Under the pieces are notes generated by a model that made no database searches, had not been told where the DNA came from, and was given only the letters and a program-made list of their open reading frames with translations. 41,756 nt of DNA from contig NZ_JANQOI010000040.1 in assembly GCF_028289705.1 (NCBI RefSeq), forward strand, positions 1-41,756. Reading direction: 5' to 3'. Positions 33,501 to 41,509 of the stretch are shown piece by piece; the first letter of the stretch is position 1, and the number at the start of each line of letters is the position of its first letter. The stretch is from Pelagibius sp. GTDB lineage: Bacteria; Pseudomonadota; Alphaproteobacteria; Kiloniellales; Kiloniellaceae. The translations under genes and the position numbers were made by a program.

Positions 33501-34013
33501 ATGCCCCGCGAACAAATGGCAGCCAGGACGGCAGCACCAGCAGCCCCTGACGCGACCGCCTCGGCGCCGTTGTCCGATGGGGGGAAGACCCGAACCGTCG
33601 ATACCCGCTTCGGGACCATCGAGTTCGACCTTGACCAATCATTAACCTTTCCGAAGGCCATCCCCGGCTTCATCGGCTATCAGCTTTTCGGCCTGGCGAT
33701 GATCCCCAGCGAGACCCAGTCCAGCTTCATGCTGCTGCAGGCGCTGGAGCCGACGGATCTCTCCTTCATCGTGCTGCCCTACGATCCGACGACAGCCCTG
33801 ATCGACGCCAAGGATGTCGATGCTGCGCAGCAGAGTCTCGGGATCGCGCCGGCAGACTGCGCGATCATGCTGATCGCGACCTTCCGCAAGCTGGGGGACA
33901 GGTTCGAGACCTCGGTCAACATGCGCGCGCCGATCTTCATCGATACGGCAAACCGCCTGGCCTGGCAGTATATCCTGCCGAACGACCGCTACGACGTCCG
34001 CCACGTCCTCTAG
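33501..34013 (+). CDS. fliW: Flagellar assembly factor FliW (CsrA antagonist)
   Basis: FliW binds either flagellin or CsrA; when flagellin is exported, freed FliW sequesters CsrA and flagellin translation resumes. The 170-residue product has a polar N-terminal extension of about 30 residues. The FliW core follows: VDTRFGTIEFDLDQSLTFPKAIPGFIGYQLFGL, FMLLQALEPTDLSFIVLPY and MRAPIFIDTANRLAWQYIL. AGGAG lies six bases before the ATG. Its last three codons and stop are the first unit of a 16-base tandem repeat. CsrA is encoded at 10427-10696. Confidence 0.93.
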   Translation: MPREQMAARTAAPAAPDATASAPLSDGGKTRTVDTRFGTIEFDLDQSLTFPKAIPGFIGYQLFGLAMIPSETQSSFMLLQALEPTDLSFIVLPYDPTTALIDAKDVDAAQQSLGIAPADCAIMLIATFRKLGDRFETSVNMRAPIFIDTANRLAWQYILPNDRYDVRHVL

Positions 34014-34080
34014 GCGCCCCGTCCTCTAGGCGCCCCGTCCTCCAGGCGCCCCGTCCTCCAGGCGCCCCGTCTTCCAGGAC
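34005..34080. repeat. 16-base tandem repeat, 4.75 copies
   Basis: Units of GTCCTCYAGGCGCCCC occupy 34005-34020, 34021-34036, 34037-34052 and 34053-34068, followed by a partial diverged unit GTCTTCCAGGAC. The first two copies have T and the next two C at the variable position, suggesting stepwise duplication. The first copy contains the end of fliW, including the TAG stop, so the array grew from the gene's 3' end. The period is not a multiple of three and each copy of the original type keeps the TAG. Confidence 0.9.
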
Positions 34081-34090
34081 AGAAGGCGGA

Positions 34091-35431
34091 TCACACGGCG
34101 AAGAAGGACATCAGCTTGGTGACGTTCGGATCGAAGACATCCGGATGCCGCCGGGTCTGAATCAGGGATGCCGTGTAGACGTTGTCCCAGACAGTCCCCG
34201 AAACGAGCACCATGAAGAGCAGCCGGGCATCGACAACGAACTCGATGTGCTGGCGGTTCTCGTCCGCCTCGGCCGGCGCCTCCGGCGCGGCGAGATCGAA
34301 GGTGTAGGAAAGCTCGACCGGCCCCAGGGTGTCGCCGGGCTGAACCGAGCCCAGGGGCTCGACCCGCAGCGTCACCAGCCAGTCCGGAAAGAGATCGAGG
34401 CTCTCCTGCCGCCGCCAGAGGTTCTGGCGGGCGCGGCGCAGCATGTTGGGCAAGAGGATGCGGAAGGACTCCGGAATGCAGATCCGCTCGTGGTCGAGCT
34501 GCCTCGCCGCGGCCTCCGCCGCCGCTTCCCGATAGGAAACCGGCGTTCCGTTCCCCCGCGCCAGGGACCGGGTTCCGTCACGCAGTTCCAGGCGGTCCCG
34601 CGATTCCATGGATAGGAGCTCGGTGCCCGTGGGCAGCCGGTGACGCTGTTCCTGCATCACCGCTTCATCGGGCAGGATCTGGGCGAACTCGGCCAAGGGC
34701 GCGAGCGCACCGTTCAGCGTGCAGCCGCCGCAGGGAATGGCGATCCGCGGTTCCAGCCCCGCCATCGCGTCATAGAAGCGCAGCGTCGTCTTGCGGATCA
34801 GTTCTCGGCGCTTCTCCGCCTTCTGGGCATCGTCGTAGTTCAGCATGCACTGCGGATAGGAACTCGCCGATGAACAGACCATGGCGGCGGCGTCAGGCTG
34901 GCCGTACCTGCTGGCAATGCCTTCGGTCTGCCGCCGCGTCGGGATGTCGTCATTCAGATTGAGAAAGCTGACCCCGTCCCGGTCGCGGATGAGAATGGCG
35001 CTGTCGAGCTGGTAGCCGACCTCATCGGTCGGCGCGTCGCTGTCGGTCGAGAAATCATCGAACAGGACGACCGAAAAGGAACCGATGGACTGCTCTTCCT
35101 CGAAGGGAACCTCGACGATGTTCCTCATCCCCAGGCCCTTCAGGCAGCGGCTCAGATGGGGCTGGGCGCGCTTGCCGATGATGACCGGCGTTTCCTTGTC
35201 GAGTTCCTTGAGAACCTCGGGATCCAGATGATCGGCATGGAGATGGCTGATGAAAACGTAATCCGGCGGATTCTCGCTCAGCAGATGGCGCCGGTAGTCC
35301 GGGCTGATGGGCGGATAGAGCGCCCAGGCGCCATGGAAGGCGTTGGTCGAGAACCACCAGTCCAGGGCGATGGTCTCGCCGGACTGCAGCCCGACCAGGA
35401 AGCCGGTGTTGCCCAGGTACTCGATGTCCAT
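34091..35431 (-). CDS. Metallo-beta-lactamase-fold protein, possibly sugar-nucleotide modifying
   Basis: A 446-residue cytoplasmic protein. The N-terminal half is a UlaG-like metallo-beta-lactamase fold with HLHADHLD at residues 63-70 (His63, His65, Asp67, His68) and further metal-region segments such as AMVCSSASSYPQCML. The C-terminal part (HIEFVVDARLLFMVLVSGTVWDNVYTASLIQTRRHPDVFDP) resembles the region seen after the hydrolase-like domain in CMP-N-acetylneuraminate hydroxylase-type proteins. No Rieske cysteine/histidine motif is present. It is the last gene of the flagellin-to-modification series and starts three bases after the methyltransferase stop. Modification of a sugar nucleotide for flagellin glycosylation is an inference from context and loose similarity. 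Confidence 0.75.
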   Translation of the reverse strand: MDIEYLGNTGFLVGLQSGETIALDWWFSTNAFHGAWALYPPISPDYRRHLLSENPPDYVFISHLHADHLDPEVLKELDKETPVIIGKRAQPHLSRCLKGLGMRNIVEVPFEEEQSIGSFSVVLFDDFSTDSDAPTDEVGYQLDSAILIRDRDGVSFLNLNDDIPTRRQTEGIASRYGQPDAAAMVCSSASSYPQCMLNYDDAQKAEKRRELIRKTTLRFYDAMAGLEPRIAIPCGGCTLNGALAPLAEFAQILPDEAVMQEQRHRLPTGTELLSMESRDRLELRDGTRSLARGNGTPVSYREAAAEAAARQLDHERICIPESFRILLPNMLRRARQNLWRRQESLDLFPDWLVTLRVEPLGSVQPGDTLGPVELSYTFDLAAPEAPAEADENRQHIEFVVDARLLFMVLVSGTVWDNVYTASLIQTRRHPDVFDPNVTKLMSFFAV

Positions 35432-35434
35432 GCG

Positions 35435-36295
35435 CTAGGCTTCCAGGGTCATGTAGGCCGCCATATTGCGGCCGATCCCGGCGGCCGCACAGCCGCACCG
35501 GAAGGCCAGCAGCTTCTCCAGAGACTGTTCGCAGAGCGCCACTTCGAAGTCGACACGGGCGAAGTGCGCCGCCCGGCCCAGGCTGCGCTCCCTGGCGTAG
35601 TTGCTGGCGTCGTTCACCTGATAGAGCTCGATGGGAAAGGCGGTCAGGATCTCACGGAGATGCCAGCCGACCCGCTCCAGCAGGGCCTGCAGGCTCTCCA
35701 CCGTGAAGTAGCTCAGGTGCTCCGGCGGGCAGACCCAGAAGTCCGGGCGCGCATGGCCAAGCTCGACCACCAGTTGCTGCAGCCAGGAGCCGTCGTTGGG
35801 AACCGCGAGGCGCACAACGCCACCGGGCGCCACCACGCCCTTCAGGTCCTCCAGCAGCTTCAGCGGATCGATGACATGCTCCAGCACGTTGTTGCAGACC
35901 ACCAGGTCGTAGCGCGCGCCGCCTTCCGCCTCGCGGGTCAGCAACTCGAAGAGGTTGCCGGTCTCGAGTCTGTCAATCAGTTCGGGAAAATGCCGCTCGA
36001 CCCCCTGCGCGGTGAAGTCCAGGCCGCGCACCGCCCAGTCCCGCTCGCTGAAGTACTTGAGAAAAAAGCCTTCCCCGCAGCCTACGTCGAGCAGGCTGCC
36101 GGAGCTCAAGCCGCTGACGGCGCCGGCTTCCCGGCAGTCGATGTACTTGTGAAGGATTTCCTTGTCGGTGTAGTCCTTGGCGTACTGATTCTTGCTGTCT
36201 TCACCAAAGTAGAGGTCGTTATAGAAGGCTTCCAACTCCTGGGGAGTCGGCTTCTCGGTGACGGTGGCAAAGCCGTCTGCGGTGGTCAGTAGCAT
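35435..36295 (-). CDS. Class I SAM-dependent methyltransferase
   Basis: The 286-residue product has the AdoMet-binding motif LDVGCGEG at residues 69-76. The acidic loop after strand 2 (RGLDFTAQGV) and the motif IV/post-I region YDLVVCNNVLEHVIDPLKLLEDLKGVVAPGGVVRLAVPN are present. The VLEHV-P and C-terminal EHLSYFTVESLQALLERVGW pattern is that of Methyltransf_23-type enzymes acting on sugars or small molecules of surface polysaccharide pathways. The extreme C terminus carries two close cysteines (RCGCAAAG) of unknown role. Located between a TPR-glycosyltransferase and the metallo-hydrolase. Confidence 0.88.
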   Translation of the reverse strand: MLLTTADGFATVTEKPTPQELEAFYNDLYFGEDSKNQYAKDYTDKEILHKYIDCREAGAVSGLSSGSLLDVGCGEGFFLKYFSERDWAVRGLDFTAQGVERHFPELIDRLETGNLFELLTREAEGGARYDLVVCNNVLEHVIDPLKLLEDLKGVVAPGGVVRLAVPNDGSWLQQLVVELGHARPDFWVCPPEHLSYFTVESLQALLERVGWHLREILTAFPIELYQVNDASNYARERSLGRAAHFARVDFEVALCEQSLEKLLAFRCGCAAAGIGRNMAAYMTLEA

Positions 36296-36362
36296 CTTCG
36301 ATCCCCAATCTCTTCCCCGGCGTTGAATTCTGTCTCTCTGGTCCCGGCCCCCTTGCCGCAGG

Positions 36363-38516
36363 CTAAGCGCTCACACGCGCCTCCAGGGCCCTGGCGATGC
36401 GCTGGATGAGCACCGACCACTGTTCGGTCCAATGGCGCTGCCAGAGCAGCCTGTTCTTGATCCCGAACTCGCCGTGCGGCGGCTGCAGGGGGGAGCTGGC
36501 GCCGGCGGTCATGATCCAGACCTCCACCCCCGTGGCATCGCCGATCCGGCTTGGCGAGGTGGAGGTCGAGACCACCATGTCCAACTGGGAGGTCAGGGCG
36601 AAGGCGCCCTCCAGATCCATCTTGAGGTCGAGATCGGACCAGCGGTGGATGGAGACCCCCACCTCGTCCTCCACGGCCTTGATCTCGTCCTCGCGCTGAT
36701 CGTACTGAACGTTGACGAAGGTGATCCCGGGAATCCGCAGGATCGGCTCCCACATCTCCAGCTTGGTGTAGTGGATGTCGCGGTCGCGGTGGCTGTATTG
36801 GCTGCGCCAGCAGATGCCGACCCGGATGCCGTCCGGCAAGGCCGCGAGGCGCTCGGCCATCTCCGCCGCCCGCTCGGGGTCGGCCACCAGATAGCCCTTC
36901 TCGTCCTTGCTGCGCTCGCCGCAGGCAAAGGCCGCCTCGATGTCGTCGGTCGGATAGCTGGTTGCCAGGTCCAGCTCCTCCTGGCTGTAGGGGAAGTACT
37001 GCATCAGGTTGCCGGTCGGCAGGTGCAGGTCCATGTCTTCCCGGTACCAGTCGTGCTTGCCGTCCAGGCGCTCCGGCAGGAACTTCGCTTCCGGGAAGGA
37101 GCGCTGGAAGATGGGAAGCAGGCGCTTGTCCGCCTCGATTGTCGTTTCGCCGGCGCAGTCGATGATGTGACGGTAGCGGCGGCTGAAATCGATCTCGTCG
37201 CCCACACCCTGTTCGCGCCAGACCAAGATGCGTTGGTCGGAGATATCCTCACCGCGCCAGCGCGGCAACTGGAACTTGCGGTTCGGCTTGCGCAGGTCAC
37301 CTGCCAGGCCGGCATCGAAGTAGTCCCAGGATTCCTCGCGGAATCCATTGTTCCAGAGCGAGCGGGCGAGGGAGAACTGCAGCCCCAGGTGCTCCGGCGA
37401 CAGCTTGTTGGCCAGGCGGAACTTCTCCAGCGCCGCCGGATGGTCGCCCTGTTCCTGATAGACCAGGCCCTGGTTGTGGTGAAACTCGCCGCGGTCCGGC
37501 TCCAGATCGATGGCCTTGTTGTAGGATTCATGCGCCTTGTCGAGGACGTGGAGCAGGCGCAGCGCGTTGCCGTAGTTGAAATAGCTGGTCGAGAAGCTCG
37601 GCTGGAACTCCATGGCCTGGCGGAAAGCGACCACCGCCTCCTTGTAGCGCTGGAGGTCCATCAGGACGTTGCCGTAGTTGCTCTGCGCGGCGCCGCTGCG
37701 CGGGTCGAGCTCCGCGCCCTTGCGCGCGTACTCATAGGCCTCGTCGAGGCGTTTCTGCTCGCGCAGCACCATGCCCAGGTTCACATAGGCCTGGGCCAGG
37801 GTCGGGTCGGCCTCGATGGCGCGCCGGCAGGACTTCTCGCCCAGTTCGTGCTTGCCCCGGTCGATGGCGATCTTGCCGAGGTTCACATGGGCCTCGGCAT
37901 AGTCGGGTTTGATCCCCACGGCGATGGCATAGGCATCGATGGCCTCGCCCTCCTCGCCCTGCATCTTCTTGATCAGGCCCAGGTGATAGAAGGCCACAGC
38001 ATCCTGCGGATTGAGTTTGATGGCCATCAGCAGCGCCTCGGTCGCCTGGTCCAGGACCCCGGCGTCGATCAGCAGGATGGCCAGCTCGCGATAGGCAGGC
38101 GCGAACTGCGGATCGAGCTGCAGCGCGTGGGTGAAGGCATTGGCCGCGGCATCCATCTCGCCATAGCTGTGCAGCAGGCGCCCGTTCTGGACATGGACCT
38201 CCGGTTCCATGGGGCTGGCCCCCAGTGCGCGGGTGACCAGCTTGCGGGCCTCCTGGAATTTTCTCTGCTCGTGGTAGGCCCTGCCCAGCAGCGCCATGGC
38301 AATGCCGTTGTTACGGTCGGCACTGAGCGCCCGCTTGAGCAGGTTCACGGCTTCCTTCTGCCGCTTGGCCTCGAGCTTCTCCCGGGCCGCGGTGATCATC
38401 TTTTCCGGATTGCGCAGGGATTTGCCGCTCTTGCCGTCGCCGCGCCGCCCCCGCTTGCCGGATTTCTTGGCTTCAGAGGATTGTTTGGCTTCGGCGGCTG
38501 CCGGCTCGTAGCTCAT
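36363..38516 (-). CDS. TPR-repeat glycosyltransferase-like protein, probable flagellin modifier
   Basis: A 717-residue cytoplasmic protein. A Lys-rich N-terminal tail (about 1-38) is followed by about ten TPR units (about 40-400; for example AEAHVNLGKIAIDRGKHELGEKSCRRAIEADP and AQAYVNLGMVLREQKRLDEAYEYARKGAELDP). A C-terminal GT-B-like domain (about 415-717) has VWREQGVGDEIDFSRRY and RVGICWRS, then EVWIMTAGASSPLQPPHG. The EQG-GDE-I motif after TPRs is characteristic of bacterial proteins related to O-GlcNAc-transferase-like enzymes, often beside flagellin genes. It follows fliS after 176 bases. Donor sugar and acceptor cannot be read from sequence. Confidence 0.85.
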   Translation of the reverse strand: MSYEPAAAEAKQSSEAKKSGKRGRRGDGKSGKSLRNPEKMITAAREKLEAKRQKEAVNLLKRALSADRNNGIAMALLGRAYHEQRKFQEARKLVTRALGASPMEPEVHVQNGRLLHSYGEMDAAANAFTHALQLDPQFAPAYRELAILLIDAGVLDQATEALLMAIKLNPQDAVAFYHLGLIKKMQGEEGEAIDAYAIAVGIKPDYAEAHVNLGKIAIDRGKHELGEKSCRRAIEADPTLAQAYVNLGMVLREQKRLDEAYEYARKGAELDPRSGAAQSNYGNVLMDLQRYKEAVVAFRQAMEFQPSFSTSYFNYGNALRLLHVLDKAHESYNKAIDLEPDRGEFHHNQGLVYQEQGDHPAALEKFRLANKLSPEHLGLQFSLARSLWNNGFREESWDYFDAGLAGDLRKPNRKFQLPRWRGEDISDQRILVWREQGVGDEIDFSRRYRHIIDCAGETTIEADKRLLPIFQRSFPEAKFLPERLDGKHDWYREDMDLHLPTGNLMQYFPYSQEELDLATSYPTDDIEAAFACGERSKDEKGYLVADPERAAEMAERLAALPDGIRVGICWRSQYSHRDRDIHYTKLEMWEPILRIPGITFVNVQYDQREDEIKAVEDEVGVSIHRWSDLDLKMDLEGAFALTSQLDMVVSTSTSPSRIGDATGVEVWIMTAGASSPLQPPHGEFGIKNRLLWQRHWTEQWSVLIQRIARALEARVSA

Positions 38517-38692
38517 GCTGTCCTGCTCGTCGGATCATCGGAATGCCCGCGGCCCGGCGCCCGGCCTTTGTGGGCCGGGGCCAAACCCCTTGCGAACAAG
38601 TTAATCCGGCATTTACTAAGAGAACCTTTCCAAGCGCCGGCTTTGCCGCGGCCGCGGCCTGCAGCGCCCGGGCAGCCCATGGCCCGCAGGGG

Positions 38693-39166
38693 TCAGATCG
38701 AAAGGGTCAAGGACGAGATGTCCGGCGCCTGTTCGGCCTTCTTGGGGGCCTGGGCCTGCTGGCGCTGCTTGCCGTCGGGGGACCCGGTCCGTTCCTCGTT
38801 GCGCGCCAGCTCCGCCCAGCTCGCCCGCACCTCGCCCAGGGCGGTCATGATCCCCTCGCAGAGCGCGGCCGAGTTCTTCATGTTGACCTGCTGCAGGTCG
38901 CGGAAGATGGTGTGATAGAACTGGTCCAGCATCAGCGAAACTTCCCCACCCTTCTCGAAATCCAGGTGGGACTGCAGGCCAACGAGGATCTTGCAGGCCT
39001 TCTGCGTCGCATTGAAGCGGTCTTCGATCCGATCCTCTTCGATGGCCGCTTTCGCTTCCGCGACCGCCTTGATCATCGCGTCGTAGAGCAAGACGACGGC
39101 GCCAAGGGAGGTCACCATCTTCGATGCCGCCTGATAGGCGGAAAAGGCGTTACTGGGCTGCGTCAA
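38693..39166 (-). CDS. fliS: Flagellin export chaperone FliS
   Basis: Binds the C terminus of flagellin in the cytoplasm and prevents premature polymerisation. The 157-residue product starts with the FliS pattern NAFSAYQAASKMVTSLGAVVLLYDAMIKAVAEAKAAIEEDRIEDRF and has the four-helix-bundle segments ILVGLQSHLDFEKGGEVSLMLDQFYHTIFRDLQQVNMKNSAALCEGIMTALGEVRASW. About 35 residues of charged, Gln-rich tail exceed the normal length. It follows fliD after 47 bases. Confidence 0.95.
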   Translation of the reverse strand: MTQPSNAFSAYQAASKMVTSLGAVVLLYDAMIKAVAEAKAAIEEDRIEDRFNATQKACKILVGLQSHLDFEKGGEVSLMLDQFYHTIFRDLQQVNMKNSAALCEGIMTALGEVRASWAELARNEERTGSPDGKQRQQAQAPKKAEQAPDISSLTLSI

Positions 39167-39213
39167 GTTCCCGAACCTCGACTGTCAGAAAGGGGGCGCG
39201 CCGCGCTGACCAC

Positions 39214-40947
39214 TTAGTCGTCGCCGCCTTTGAGGAAGGCCTCAAGCTGACTGGCTGCCGCCTCCGCCGCCGCGACCGCCCGTTCCATGGCAGCATACTT
39301 TTCGATCAGTTTGTTCTGGAAGATGACCAGGCGCGCCTCCAGCGACTCGATCTCATCCACATAGTCTTCATTCTGCGACGTGAGCCGCAGCACCTCTTCA
39401 GTGATCAGCCCGTCGCCCTGATTGATATAGTCGTCAAGGCGCTGGTAGAGCCGCTCGGCGATGCCGAGACTGGTAGAAATATCGATGTTCTGGGCCGCCG
39501 CCCCGGCATCGCTGGTATCCCGGGTGTAGGCCAGGGTCATGCCCTCGTAAATCGTCCCCGTCAGCCCGCGCAGCACGCCGCCGTCGACCTCAAAGGCGTC
39601 GACGCCGCCGACCTGCAGGTTGGTCCCATCGATGGCCCCGCCGGGGTCGACGATGGTGAAGTCGCCGACGTTCAGCAGCTCGTTGCGGGCAATCAGGCGG
39701 ATATCCGGCGAACTGGCCTCGAAGCTGAATTCAAAGACGTCGCGCACCTCGTCCAGCTTGTCCACCAGATTGGAGTCCAGCGTGCCGCTGTCGATCTTCA
39801 GGGTGCCGTCCTCGTTGATCTCGATCCCGACGTTGCGCAGCGTGGCCAGGGCCGTGGAGTCCAGACCGTCGACCAAATCGGCCAGATCGGTGCCGAGATC
39901 ACGGCCCAGGGAGCGCAGCAGGTTGTCGCCGAAAAGGATCGCCGAGGCATCCACCTCGCCTTCCTCCGTGACCACCTGCTGGGAGTTGAGGAACAGCTTC
40001 ACGTCGTTGTAGGCCGTCACAAAGGACTCGATCTGGGCCTTCACACCGGAGAGGTCGGCCTCGATCTCCAGGGTGACGATGGTGTTGTTGGCCGTGTCTT
40101 CCTTGAAGAGATCCAAGGTGACGTTGTCGATCAGGTCGTCGATCTCGTTGGAATCGCGCTCGATCGTCGTGGCGATGCCGTCGAGACGGAGCTGCGCCGG
40201 CTGGGAGGCCTGGAGGACGGTGGTATACGTGGCACCGTTGTCGGCGGAAACCCCCAAGGCATTCAGGGTCGCACCGCCGTTGTCGCCGGTGACCTCGATG
40301 TCCTTGTTTGTGTCTTCGGCGGTGAAGACGATGCGATAGTCGTTGTCGGCGATCTTCAGCGCAGAAGCACGGATGCCGGTGGTTCCGGTCACCGCATTGA
40401 TGGCGAAGACCACGTCGGTAGCCGTCATGGTCGCATCGATGTTGATGGTCGCGGTTTTTTCCGCGGCCGCGCCGGCGAGCTTGACGGTCAGGGTCTCGGT
40501 CACGCCGAGCGCGGTACTGACGTCCGCCAGGGTGCTGCCGGAGACCTTGTGCGCCTCGGCGATCTGCAACACCTCGATCTCATAGGTGCCGTGTGCGGCA
40601 TTGTTGGTTGCCGTGGCCCCCAGGATGTCGGTCGCCGGCGTCGAGGTATTGGAGGAGATGAAAGCGGACTTCTGCTCGAAGATATTGCTCAACACCCCGG
40701 CGGTACCGGGCGGATTGCGCAGAGCGTTGACGCTCGACTGCAGCGTCTCCAGCAACCCCTTGAACTCGTTGAAGGCAGCTATCCGGGTATCGTTTTGGGA
40801 GATACTGTTGTTGAGCCGGTCGATCGGAATGCGTTTGACCGCGATCGAGGCCTCGATGATGGCAGCCGTGTCCAGACCGGAAAACGAACCGGTCAGAAGC
40901 GGCGAGTTTCCGATAAAGGAAACCGTGCCTTGGGTACCTGCAACCAT
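39214..40947 (-). CDS. fliD: Flagellar filament cap protein FliD (HAP2)
   Basis: Filament cap that folds exported flagellin at the tip. The 577-residue product has the N-terminal FliD signature SFSGLDTAAIIEASIAVKRIPIDRLNNSISQNDTRIAAFNEFKGLLETLQSSVNALRNPP. The C-terminal FliD domain runs through NNTIVTLEIEADLSGVKAQIESFVTAYNDVKLFLNSQQV, LLRSLGRDLGTDLADLVDG and ALATLRNVGIEINEDGTLKIDSGTLDSNL, with a closing coiled coil (NEDYVDEIESLEARLVIFQNKLIEKYAAMERAVAAAEAAASQLEAFL). Length is within the family range. GGAGGAG lies before the ATG at 40947. It lies between flaG and fliS. Confidence 0.95.
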   Translation of the reverse strand: MVAGTQGTVSFIGNSPLLTGSFSGLDTAAIIEASIAVKRIPIDRLNNSISQNDTRIAAFNEFKGLLETLQSSVNALRNPPGTAGVLSNIFEQKSAFISSNTSTPATDILGATATNNAAHGTYEIEVLQIAEAHKVSGSTLADVSTALGVTETLTVKLAGAAAEKTATINIDATMTATDVVFAINAVTGTTGIRASALKIADNDYRIVFTAEDTNKDIEVTGDNGGATLNALGVSADNGATYTTVLQASQPAQLRLDGIATTIERDSNEIDDLIDNVTLDLFKEDTANNTIVTLEIEADLSGVKAQIESFVTAYNDVKLFLNSQQVVTEEGEVDASAILFGDNLLRSLGRDLGTDLADLVDGLDSTALATLRNVGIEINEDGTLKIDSGTLDSNLVDKLDEVRDVFEFSFEASSPDIRLIARNELLNVGDFTIVDPGGAIDGTNLQVGGVDAFEVDGGVLRGLTGTIYEGMTLAYTRDTSDAGAAAQNIDISTSLGIAERLYQRLDDYINQGDGLITEEVLRLTSQNEDYVDEIESLEARLVIFQNKLIEKYAAMERAVAAAEAAASQLEAFLKGGDD

Positions 40948-40983
40948 CAGACTCCTCCTATCGGTCCAATGCTAGCGCCCCAA

Positions 40984-41033
40984 TCGCTTAAATTTCGTTA
41001 ATAATTGTTGATTATCAACGAGTTAACCTTAAA
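40984..41033 (-). promoter_or_regulatory. AT-rich region with TTAA motifs and palindrome upstream of fliD
   Basis: The 81-base gap between flaG and fliD is AT-rich and contains the perfect palindrome GTTGATTATCAAC (41007-41019) and several TTAA elements, including TTAACCTTAA overlapping the flaG stop and TTAACGAAATTTAA on the minus strand. None has exact CtrA spacing. A fliD promoter or an RNA-processing site could be here. Confidence 0.35.
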
Positions 41034-41418
41034 CCGAGAAGCTCGTCCGGGCCTTTGCCGGCGTCGCCGTGGCCGGCGCGACGGCAGGACGGAAGGTCTT
41101 CTCCGGTGGGAACTCGACCAGCACGTCGCCGCTCTCGCGGTCATAGACCCTTACGATCAGGCGTCCACTGTCCTGGTCGCGGTAGGTGGTCAAGGCCGAG
41201 TTGGGCGCACTCTGCCGCAAGACCGCCTGCTGAGCGTTCCGCTCAGTGAAGACAGGCTGGACAGGCTTGGCCTCCGACGATGACTCCGGTGGAGCGACGG
41301 TGGCCGCCTGTGCCGTCCGGCCGGCAGTGGGCTGGTTTTGCACGGGAGTGCTGGAGCGCGTCTGGCCGCCGCCCTGAGGCGTCACCAGCGCAGTTGAAAC
41401 CAAGAGTTTAGTGTCCAT
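41029..41418 (-). CDS. flaG: FlaG family protein
   Basis: FlaG proteins influence filament length or assembly by an unknown mechanism. The 129-residue product has a Gln/Thr/Pro-rich disordered N-terminal half. The FlaG domain core is SALTTYRDQDSGRLIVRVYDRESGDVLVEFPPEKTF, which carries the family pattern of a short strand, D-x-SGRL-V-V-D-ESG-V, and a closing PPE motif. A basic Ala/Pro tail follows. AAGGAGG lies nine bases before the ATG. Position between flagellin and fliD is the classic flaG site. Confidence 0.88.
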   Translation of the reverse strand: MDTKLLVSTALVTPQGGGQTRSSTPVQNQPTAGRTAQAATVAPPESSSEAKPVQPVFTERNAQQAVLRQSAPNSALTTYRDQDSGRLIVRVYDRESGDVLVEFPPEKTFRPAVAPATATPAKARTSFSV

Positions 41419-41468
41419 TGTCTAAGCCCTCCTTAAGCGGGCTTGAATTCCAGGCCGGGCGGGTGGGA

Positions 41469-41488
41469 ACGGCGCCTGGCCGCGCCGT
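41469..41488 (-). terminator. Stem-loop between flagellin and flaG
   Basis: ACGGCGC (41469-41475) and GCGCCGT (41482-41488) form a perfect seven-base stem with a six-base loop, 22 bases after the flagellin stop. No T run follows, so it may be a partial terminator or an mRNA-stabilising hairpin that keeps flagellin mRNA more abundant than the downstream genes. Confidence 0.4.
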
Positions 41489-41509
41489 CCCCAATCCCGA
41501 TTGCCGGGC

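Noticed and set aside
33495-33502. TTAACCAT overlapping the fliW start codon as a CtrA site
   Set aside because: It spans the spacer between the Shine-Dalgarno sequence and the ATG and has no partner half-site; chance is more likely.
36363-38516. TPR array as a CRISPR-like or recombinogenic DNA repeat
   Set aside because: The repeats are visible only at protein level; the DNA units are too diverged and there are no uniform spacers.
36432-38915. 827-codon plus-strand open frame over the TPR-glycosyltransferase and fliS
   Set aside because: Antisense to convincing TPR repeats and to FliS; no recognisable motifs.
39124-41001. 625-codon plus-strand open frame over fliD
   Set aside because: Antisense to a complete FliD with both conserved domains.
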